The notes under the pieces were generated by a model. It saw only the letters and a list, made by a program, of their open reading frames with translations, was not told the origin of the DNA and ran no database searches. 5,581 bases of DNA from Ignavibacteriales bacterium (lineage in GTDB: Bacteria; Bacteroidota; Ignavibacteria; Ignavibacteriales; Melioribacteraceae): NCBI GenBank assembly GCA_007280825.1, contig QYQI01000019.1, forward strand, positions 1-5,581. Reading direction: 5' to 3'. This document shows, piece by piece, positions 1 through 5,581 of this stretch; the stretch's first letter is position 1; each line of letters starts with the position of its first letter. Position numbers and translations under genes: made by a program.

Positions 1-948
1 CCGATAGACCGTGCGGCTGATTTTCTTCCTCAGATAAATAAAGAGCCGTTCATTTCTAAAGAAGATATGGGAAAAGCAACATTTTTAATTTGTTCGGGAT
101 TGCTCAAGACAGTTATTCTCAGCAGTTATCTTGAAGATAATTTCATCGGAAGAATTTTTGAATTTCCACTTCGATACACCGGCGTAGAAAATTTATTTGC
201 AATCTATGCTTATGCAATTCGCCTCTACTGCGATTTTTCCGGTTATACCGATTTAGCAATCGGAATTTCCTTATTCCTCGGTTTTAAGATTATGGATAAT
301 TTCAATTCTCCTTTCAAGGCAACAAGCATTGCAGATTTTTGGAGACGCTGGCATATTTCACTTTCCAAATGGCTTCTCGATTATCTTTTCAAGCCGATAC
401 AAATTTCATTACGAAGTTGGAGAAATTTAGGCAATGTGATTGCACTCGTTGTTACATTTTTTGTCTGCGGTTTATGGCACGGTGCCGGATGGAATTTTAT
501 TCTTTGGGGATTATACTTCGGCGTGTTAATGTCCATCGCTTTGTTCTTACAAAAGCCGAAAGAAAAACTTTATAAAATGTTAAAGATCCATAACACAAAG
601 TTTTTAAGATTCTTCCAGATCATAATCACATTTCACTTCATAGCATTTTCATTTCTTCTTTTTAGATTGAACGATTTGAAGTTTGCGAAAGATATGATTT
701 CTCAAATTTTTGGATTCTTCCACGGAGAAGTTGCTTTACAATTTGTAGAAAAGATGCCGTTAATATTCGGATTGATTGTTATCGGATTTGTTTCTCACTT
801 CTTCCCGGTTAAAATTGAAACTGCAATCAAAAGATCAGTAACCGCGCTGCCGCTTGCAGGAAAAATAATTTTGCTCGCCTTAGTTATTTGGCTCGTTGCA
901 CAGTTTAAGTCTGCGGATATCCAGCCGTTCATCTATTTTCAATTCTAA
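1..948 (+). CDS. AlgI-like MBOAT family O-acyltransferase, 5'-truncated by window edge
   Basis: This is an integral inner-membrane enzyme of the MBOAT family, AlgI/DltB-like branch. Members transfer an acyl group, usually acetyl, toward an extracytoplasmic polysaccharide. The frame is open from base 1: the 22 codons before the ATG at 67 read PIDRAADFLPQ..., which fits AlgI proteins, so that ATG is internal. The window shows 315 C-terminal residues; AlgI proteins are usually about 460-520 residues, so roughly 150-200 are missing. In visible-residue numbering the hallmarks are YCDFSGYTDLAIG (about 76-88), DFWRRWHISLSKWL (112-125, His118) and CGLWHGAGWNFILWG (156-170), whose His160 is the conserved MBOAT catalytic His. 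Hydrophobic membrane segments lie near 26-44, 62-95, 145-183, 200-222, 252-270 and 282-302. The PFIYFQF ending is a natural AlgI-type C-terminus. The acceptor glycan is unknown. AlgI homologues usually work with an SGNH-type AlgJ/AlgX or DltD-like partner, and none follows here. Confidence 0.93.
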   Translation, partial: PIDRAADFLPQINKEPFISKEDMGKATFLICSGLLKTVILSSYLEDNFIGRIFEFPLRYTGVENLFAIYAYAIRLYCDFSGYTDLAIGISLFLGFKIMDNFNSPFKATSIADFWRRWHISLSKWLLDYLFKPIQISLRSWRNLGNVIALVVTFFVCGLWHGAGWNFILWGLYFGVLMSIALFLQKPKEKLYKMLKIHNTKFLRFFQIIITFHFIAFSFLLFRLNDLKFAKDMISQIFGFFHGEVALQFVEKMPLIFGLIVIGFVSHFFPVKIETAIKRSVTALPLAGKIILLALVIWLVAQFKSADIQPFIYFQF

Positions 949-1158
949 TATGAGATTTTCTCAAATTACCGTCTCACATTAGACCAAGATTTACCAACTC
1001 AAATTCCCCTTTAGATGAAAAACAAAGCTTAATCAAACATTTCTTCGTTCGTTACTTTTTGCATAATTTTTGATAAATTGGCTTAGGAAATAATGCCCGT
1101 GAATTAATAAGCATGAATCTGCTTGAGAAGGTTATAGGTTTTTATAATTAATATAAAT
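949..1158. other. Intergenic region, presumed promoter/leader of the TPR-barrel gene
   Basis: This 210-bp AT-rich spacer separates the MBOAT gene from the TPR-barrel gene. Both strands show only very short open frames. A small hairpin, TGAGA-TTT-TCTCA (951-963), follows the MBOAT stop but has no T-run, so it is not a convincing intrinsic terminator. A TATAAT lies at 1143-1148 with TTGAGA at 1123-1128, but the 14-bp spacing is too short and the box is only 10 bp from the start codon. TAAATTGG at 1074-1081 is one base off the Bacteroidetes -7 consensus TAnnTTTG but has no well-placed -33 element. The purine-rich GAGAAGG (1126-1132) is too far from the ATG to be its ribosome binding site. The region could hold a promoter, but none can be fixed from sequence alone. 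Confidence 0.4.
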
Positions 1159-4080
1159 ATGATTAAATCTCGCATACAAATATCTATTCTCATTCTAATT
1201 TTGCTTTCGCAAATTTCTTTTACGCAGCAGCAAAAAGTTGATATAGAAGTTTACAAGAGTACTGCTCTCCTGCACATGAACGCCGGACGTTACGGCGAAG
1301 CAATTGATCAATTGAACAAATACATCACCGCTCTGCCGCAGGAATCCGAAGGATATAATTTACGTGCAACTTGTTTTGAAAAACGCCAGCAGTATGAATA
1401 CGGACGTTTAGATTACAGACGCGCGATAGCTATCGAAACAAGAGATGCGGTTAAGAGAGCTGAATATGAAAAAAATCTTCAACGGCTTATTGGTATCTGG
1501 TACCCGATACTTAACAAAAAAATTGAAGGACATTTACGCGAGATAGCAATAGATCCAAACCAGCCGTTCAATTATCTCGAGATTGGCAAAACATATAAGT
1601 TGATGGAGATCTGGGATAAAGCCGAACAATGGTATGATGAATATTTAAAACGCGATGATAATGCTTCGCCGGATGAAATAATCCGTTACACGGAAGTTCT
1701 TGCAAAAACAGGAAGCATTGTTAAGGGCGAAAGAATTCTTAAAAAATTTACCGACCGTTATCCAACCGATTGGCGTTTATGGAGCCGTTACGGATATTTT
1801 ACAATGTGGCTTGGTAAATATCAGATTGCAATTAAAGCGTTCGAGAATGCACTTGGCTTCAAACCGTTTTTTAAAGAAGCGCAGGACGGACTTGATATGG
1901 CAACAAACAAAGCATACGTAACTCAAGAAAATCCGCGTGCATTCGAAAAAGAATATCCTATAGATCGTTACTATCGTATTCTAAGAAGAAATGCCAATGA
2001 TCTCGATACACGTTTTAAGTTGGTTGATGATTTAATTCAGGCAAATCGTCTTGAAGAAGCTTATCAGCAATTACAAATTATTGGTGTTACAAAATCGGAT
2101 GACACAAGATATAAAGAGAAGTGGGCATACGTTACAGAGACGCGGATAAAAACCTACAGAGAAAAATTAGATACGGCTAAAGTTCGGCTCGCTTCTAACA
2201 CTGCAGATAAAGATGCTCTTAAAATGCTTGTTGAGTATTACGAATACTTAACCGAATATGACAGCGCAATGGTTATGCTAAATAAATATTTCGAACAGAA
2301 TCCGGAAGAAAAAGATGCATCACTTCGTTTCAAATGGGCACGTATAGCAGCATGGAGCCGCGAGTTTGATAAAGCAATTGAAATTACAGACAAGCTATTG
2401 CAGGATTCCCCAAACAATCTTGATTACCAACTTTTCCGTGCGCAAGTATCTGTTTGGATAAACCGTGATATTGATCTGGCAAAACAATATTTAAATAATG
2501 TTTTAAAAGCTAGACCGGATAATGTTCAAGCTTTAGTTTCAATGGGTTCAGTCAAATTGATCGAAAAAGATTTTGAAGCTGCACAAAAAGAAGCAGATCT
2601 TGCAAAAGGAACTGATCCCACTAACGATGATGTAATTAAACTGCAATCAAATATTGATTGGCAGAAGATGCGTTTTGAAGAAGAAAAAGTTTACGCAATT
2701 CTAGAAGAAGGACGACTTAAAGTTGCAGCCGAAGATTGCAAAGAAGCTCTTCCCTTCTACGAAGATTATTTATCAAAAGCAGAACCAAGTAATCAAATTA
2801 TTAAGGAATACGGCGATGTTCTATTCTGTGCAAAAGATTATCCCAAAGCACTAGAGATTTACAATCAAGTTCTTTCGGCAGGACCAAATTACGAAGCACA
2901 GTTACAGCGCGCTAAACTATATTATGCAATGAATGATACCGTTAACGCTATTCATGAGTTTAAGGATATTGTAAGACAAGATTCATCCGACTATGATGCA
3001 AATTTATCTCTTGGTGATTCTTATGCAAAGTTCGGCGAACCGGATTCCGCACGGATGGTTTATAACAATTTACTCGACTGGAAAGATATAGATTCTACAC
3101 AGATCTCAGCGATCAAACAAAGAAAAGGCTGGCTGCCGATTACCGGTATTGCATCTATCTTCGAAACTTTCCCGAGCTATGTTGGTTTGAATCCCACTGT
3201 TTCTTATTACACAGATAACATGAGTTTTAGATTATTCGGCGGTGGTGCACGTTTAGAACTTGGTGCTACAAAATTTCTTTCGTTGGGAATGTCTTTTTAT
3301 AGAAATTCTATGCGGGCAAATGCCGTAAGCTTGAATCAAGATGTTTTAGATAGAATGCGTCTTATGGGCGAAAATTTTACAGGCGAGCAGTTATTTACAA
3401 CATTCAAAGGATTATTCCTTTTAAGATTTTCATATAATCTTAGTCTCGGTGTTGGTTTAGGAATAAGTACTGTACTAGGAAAATTTACACGTGATGACAA
3501 TGATATATTCTTTCGCTATGAAAAAAGAGATACAATTGGTGTTAGCCTCACTTATCAAAACACCGATGCTGCATTAATTCTTTATTCACCTTATCTAATT
3601 GATAAACGGCAATATGCGGCGTTATATAAGTTTAACGGTTATTACAAAAACAGAGAGGGATTAAAAACTTCGGGGTTCTTTCAGTATGTTGCAATCAATG
3701 ACGGCAATGCAGGCAATGATTTTAATATTAGATTAGGAAAATATTTCTGGCCGGATTTTGCACTCGGCTACGAGTATGCTTACTCAAATTATAAAGAAAA
3801 AAAGGATTACTATTATTCACCGCGTAATTTTGAGTCGCATTGTATATGGCTGGATAATGATCTTGATAAAAAAGAAAATCTAAGAGTTTCGATCGGCGGA
3901 AAGATCGGAATAATTCCGCAAAGTACTCTTGTTGCACTCGAAGGACATATAGATGCAGAATACACTCCAATAAAAAAATTAATTCTCTCGGGAAGGATCA
4001 GCATAGGAAGTACATCGCGCGATAATTCAAGCTACCGTTTTTTCTCTGGCCAGCTTTCTGCCTTTTGGAATATATTTTAA
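1159..4080 (+). CDS. Secreted TPR-repeat protein with C-terminal outer-membrane beta-barrel (BcsC/PgaA/YaiO-like architecture)
   Basis: This 973-residue protein probably exports or scaffolds a cell-surface polysaccharide. Residues 1-22 form a signal peptide (MIKSR, then a hydrophobic ILILILL core) with likely cleavage after SFT, before QQQ; this supports the ATG at 1159 although no Shine-Dalgarno sequence lies close by. Residues about 32-645 are TPR-like helical hairpins; the clearest are near 32-61, 136-167, 204-237, 352-384, 386-419, 421-454, 545-577, 578-609 and 611-643, with degenerate copies between them. From about 660 the helices give way to alternating, aromatic- and glycine-rich strands separated by charged turns, ending in WNIF. 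A terminal Phe is typical of outer-membrane barrels. YYSPRNF (885-891) resembles the Y-SP-(N/Q)-F/Y strand motif I associate with BcsC-type barrels. A periplasmic TPR arm plus barrel is the known plan of BcsC (cellulose) and PgaA (PNAG). The neighbouring MBOAT and M23 genes fit an envelope role. The TPR and barrel calls are strong; polysaccharide export is inference. Confidence 0.85.
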   Translation: MIKSRIQISILILILLSQISFTQQQKVDIEVYKSTALLHMNAGRYGEAIDQLNKYITALPQESEGYNLRATCFEKRQQYEYGRLDYRRAIAIETRDAVKRAEYEKNLQRLIGIWYPILNKKIEGHLREIAIDPNQPFNYLEIGKTYKLMEIWDKAEQWYDEYLKRDDNASPDEIIRYTEVLAKTGSIVKGERILKKFTDRYPTDWRLWSRYGYFTMWLGKYQIAIKAFENALGFKPFFKEAQDGLDMATNKAYVTQENPRAFEKEYPIDRYYRILRRNANDLDTRFKLVDDLIQANRLEEAYQQLQIIGVTKSDDTRYKEKWAYVTETRIKTYREKLDTAKVRLASNTADKDALKMLVEYYEYLTEYDSAMVMLNKYFEQNPEEKDASLRFKWARIAAWSREFDKAIEITDKLLQDSPNNLDYQLFRAQVSVWINRDIDLAKQYLNNVLKARPDNVQALVSMGSVKLIEKDFEAAQKEADLAKGTDPTNDDVIKLQSNIDWQKMRFEEEKVYAILEEGRLKVAAEDCKEALPFYEDYLSKAEPSNQIIKEYGDVLFCAKDYPKALEIYNQVLSAGPNYEAQLQRAKLYYAMNDTVNAIHEFKDIVRQDSSDYDANLSLGDSYAKFGEPDSARMVYNNLLDWKDIDSTQISAIKQRKGWLPITGIASIFETFPSYVGLNPTVSYYTDNMSFRLFGGGARLELGATKFLSLGMSFYRNSMRANAVSLNQDVLDRMRLMGENFTGEQLFTTFKGLFLLRFSYNLSLGVGLGISTVLGKFTRDDNDIFFRYEKRDTIGVSLTYQNTDAALILYSPYLIDKRQYAALYKFNGYYKNREGLKTSGFFQYVAINDGNAGNDFNIRLGKYFWPDFALGYEYAYSNYKEKKDYYYSPRNFESHCIWLDNDLDKKENLRVSIGGKIGIIPQSTLVALEGHIDAEYTPIKKLILSGRISIGSTSRDNSSYRFFSGQLSAFWNIF

Positions 4081-4121
4081 CCTTGCCAGTCATTATCTTT
4101 TTATTATTTTAACAAGAAAGC

Positions 4122-4125
4122 GGAG
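4122..4125 (+). promoter_or_regulatory. Probable ribosome binding site (GGAG) of the M23 peptidase gene
   Basis: GGAG lies in a purine-rich stretch (AAGAAAGCGGAG) with 10 bases between it and the ATG at 4136. It supports that start, which also gives an intact signal peptide. The preceding TPR-barrel gene has no such motif close to its start. The 55-bp gap holding this site shows a T-rich stretch (4097-4110) but no stem before it, so no terminator separates the two genes. Confidence 0.55.
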
Positions 4126-4135
4126 TTATCACTTA

Positions 4136-4942
4136 ATGAAATATTTTATTGTTCTGTTCGCGGTCTGTATTTCAATTAGTGCACAAGAAATAAAATTTTT
4201 AGGTGAGGCAAAGCCAGGCGGAATTGTAATAGGGAAAGGAGAGCAAATAGTAAGCGCAACATTAGACAACACTAAACTTCAAATTGATAAGAACAGTATT
4301 TTTATTTTTGGTTTTGATCGTGACGCATCCGGAAAATTTTTACTTAATGTAAAATTCAAAAACAAAAAAGTTCAGACTTACGAATACACAATGGAGAAAA
4401 AAGAATATGAAGAACAACACCTCCGATTAGCAAGCAAGTATGTTACACCTCCGAAGAAATTAAGAAATAGAATTCAGCATGAAGCGCAGCTCATGAAATC
4501 TGCCAGAGCAAAAATCGGTAAAGTTAAAGATGCCTTATTTATGGAAGGATTTGTTTATCCCGTTGATAGCGTTGATATACGCGCAACGTTCGGACTTCAA
4601 AGAATCTTAAACGGAAAACCAAGCAATGTTCACAACGGTTTAGATTTCGGCGGAGTTGAAGGTGATTCTATTCGCGCAATAACTGACGGCATTGTTCGAA
4701 TAGCCGGTAAAAATTTTTTTTATAATGGGAATTTTGTTCTACTCGATCACGGACAGGGATTAACAAGTGTTTATCTTCATATGAGTAAAATTTTAGTTAA
4801 GGATAATCAGAAAGTAGAAAAAGGTAGTGTGATCGGTCTTGTTGGTGAAACTGGACGAGCAACCGGTCCGCATTTACATCTCGGTGTTCAGTGGTATAAA
4901 AAAAGAATTGATCCGATGAGTTTGCTTGAGTTAAAATTTTAA
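4136..4942 (+). CDS. Secreted M23 family (LytM-type) zinc metallopeptidase
   Basis: This is a predicted peptidoglycan endopeptidase of 268 residues, exported to the periplasm. Residues 1-16 are a signal peptide with likely cleavage at SISA|QE. Residues about 18-85 are beta-rich and may form a small Ig-like sandwich domain (uncertain). Residues about 86-135 are charged and helical, a probable linker. The M23 domain spans about 138-265, opening with FVYPVDS and an RxTFGLQR segment typical of the fold. All expected active-site residues are present: zinc ligands His166 and Asp170 (HNGLD) and His248 (second His of HLH), plus catalytic His215 (YLHM) and His246. An active enzyme is therefore expected, unlike degenerate EnvC/NlpD-type LytM activators. 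The gene sits 55 bp downstream of the TPR-barrel gene on the same strand and is likely co-transcribed. It could make room in the cell wall for an envelope-spanning machine, or be a general cell-wall remodelling enzyme. The family call is firm; the specific role is inference. Confidence 0.93.
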   Translation: MKYFIVLFAVCISISAQEIKFLGEAKPGGIVIGKGEQIVSATLDNTKLQIDKNSIFIFGFDRDASGKFLLNVKFKNKKVQTYEYTMEKKEYEEQHLRLASKYVTPPKKLRNRIQHEAQLMKSARAKIGKVKDALFMEGFVYPVDSVDIRATFGLQRILNGKPSNVHNGLDFGGVEGDSIRAITDGIVRIAGKNFFYNGNFVLLDHGQGLTSVYLHMSKILVKDNQKVEKGSVIGLVGETGRATGPHLHLGVQWYKKRIDPMSLLELKF

Positions 4943-4949
4943 TTTCTGA

Positions 4950-5581
4950 TCAAATAAGTTGACGTAAATTATCTATGACTACGACACCTGTTTTTTCAAG
5001 TTTCTCCTTGCATTGATGTCCGCTTGAACTTAAGATACAATCCGCACCAATCTCAGTTGCAACTTCGTAATCGTGTTCCGTATCGCCGATAAGAAGAGTC
5101 TCCCCTTTTCCATTACCGAGACGTTTCATTAAATCTTTACCGAGATGAAGTTTGCCCGCAGCGTAAATGTTATCAAGACCCACAATGTGAGAAAAATATT
5201 TAGTTAGACCGAAGTGTGTTACCATTTCTTCAAGTGTATGTTGGGAATACGCCGAGAGAATTGATTGCCCGATTCCGAGTTTATTTATTTTTCCCATCAC
5301 ATCAACAACGCCATCGTAAACTCTGCATTCAAATTTTCTGCGTTCATATTCATCCATCCATCTTTTACCTATAACTTCAAACGGCCCTTTCTCGAAATCA
5401 AATCCTAGTGCTGCGTAATAATTTTTTACGGGAATGGTAAATACATTTTTATATTCTTCTTTTGTAATTGTTTTAAGATTTTTTTCTTTCAGCAGCCAAT
5501 TGATTAGTTCTACGCAAAGATCCACATCGTCAATTATGGTTCCGTTCCAATCCCAAATTATATGTTTGTATTTTTCAATCA
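4950..5581 (-). CDS. HAD-superfamily hydrolase (phosphoglycolate phosphatase-like), start codon cut by window edge
   Basis: This is a cytoplasmic HAD phosphatase of about 210 residues. Reading the minus strand from the right edge, the first two visible bases are TG, followed by codons IEKYKHIIWDWNGT. One unseen base at 5582 would complete an ATG, GTG or TTG start, giving the usual short lead before motif I. A GTG at 5523-5525 also opens the frame, but starting there would remove the nucleophile, so it is rejected. Numbering from the edge start, motif I is DWNGT with nucleophile Asp11 (5538-5552). Motif II is the Ser110 region (ILSAYS), motif III a Lys near 144-149 (GKLHLGK), and motif IV GDTEHD with Asp167 and Asp171. 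Residues about 20-85 form the helical cap (C1 type). The second motif I Asp is Asn13, a variant I recall in WDWNGT-type HAD proteins. The gene converges on the M23 gene with only 7 bp between stop codons. The substrate cannot be told from sequence. Confidence 0.9.
   Translation of the reverse strand, partial: IEKYKHIIWDWNGTIIDDVDLCVELINWLLKEKNLKTITKEEYKNVFTIPVKNYYAALGFDFEKGPFEVIGKRWMDEYERRKFECRVYDGVVDVMGKINKLGIGQSILSAYSQHTLEEMVTHFGLTKYFSHIVGLDNIYAAGKLHLGKDLMKRLGNGKGETLLIGDTEHDYEVATEIGADCILSSSGHQCKEKLEKTGVVVIDNLRQLI

Noticed and set aside
951..963. Hairpin TGAGA-TTT-TCTCA just after the MBOAT stop codon
   Set aside because: It has a 5-bp stem with only two G-C pairs and no following T-run, so it is too weak to call an intrinsic terminator.
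1109..1124. AAGCA/TGCTT inverted repeat as a possible operator or leader hairpin
   Set aside because: A 5-bp stem with a 6-base loop in AT-rich DNA is within chance expectation, and there is no second copy.
1113..1151. 12-codon open frame (MNLLEKVIGFYN) ahead of the TPR-barrel gene, a possible leader peptide
   Set aside because: It has no ribosome binding site, no run of regulatory codons and no attenuator-like stem set; a frame this short is expected by chance.
3728..4004. Two minus-strand open frames opposite the end of the TPR-barrel gene
   Set aside because: They overlap a well-supported coding region, look like no recognisable protein and are best explained as shadows of the plus-strand gene.
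4136..4170. Lipoprotein signal with Cys11 in the M23 signal peptide
   Set aside because: The residues before Cys11 (F-A-V) do not fit a lipobox, which needs a small residue at -1. Cleavage after Ala16 is more likely.
4709..4721. A5T8 homopolymer tract inside the M23 gene as a possible slippage or frameshift site
   Set aside because: The reading frame is intact and the catalytic domain continues normally after it; such tracts are common in AT-rich genes.
4931..4942. Perfect palindrome TTAAAATTTTAA overlapping the M23 stop codon, between convergent genes
   Set aside because: It is entirely A/T, with no loop and no G-C stem, and it mostly follows from the Lys-Phe-stop codons. It is not a credible bidirectional terminator.

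Overview
The window is AT-rich bacterial DNA holding four protein genes: two complete and two cut by the window edges. The likely source is a member of the Bacteroidota/Ignavibacteriota (FCB) group. The basis is AT-leaning codon use, signal peptides that end just before a Gln (SFT-QQQ, SISA-QE), a start codon without a nearby Shine-Dalgarno sequence, and a TPR/outer-membrane-barrel protein, which implies a diderm. This assignment is inferred from style; no marker gene is present.

Layout: (1) 1-948 (+) is the C-terminal two thirds of an AlgI-like membrane-bound O-acyltransferase (MBOAT) that enters from the left edge already in frame. (2) 949-1158 is a 210-bp AT-rich gap with no convincing terminator or promoter. 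(3) 1159-4080 (+) is a 973-residue secreted protein with about 14 TPR-like helical repeats followed by a C-terminal beta-rich region that looks like an outer-membrane barrel. (4) 4136-4942 (+), 55 bp downstream and probably co-transcribed, is a secreted M23 (LytM-type) zinc metallopeptidase with all active-site residues. (5) 4950-5581 (-) is a convergent HAD-superfamily phosphatase. Its real start codon straddles the right edge, one base beyond the window.

The first three genes all suit cell-envelope work. The MBOAT would acetylate a surface or secreted glycan, the TPR-barrel protein has the architecture of exopolysaccharide secretins such as BcsC, PgaA and YaiO, and the M23 enzyme would cut peptidoglycan. 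A cell-surface polysaccharide acetylation and export locus is therefore a reasonable hypothesis. However, no glycosyltransferase, SGNH/AlgJ-AlgX partner or c-di-GMP domain lies in the window to confirm it. The HAD gene is on the other strand and probably unrelated. I see no mobile element, RNA gene, CRISPR array or clear sign of horizontal transfer.
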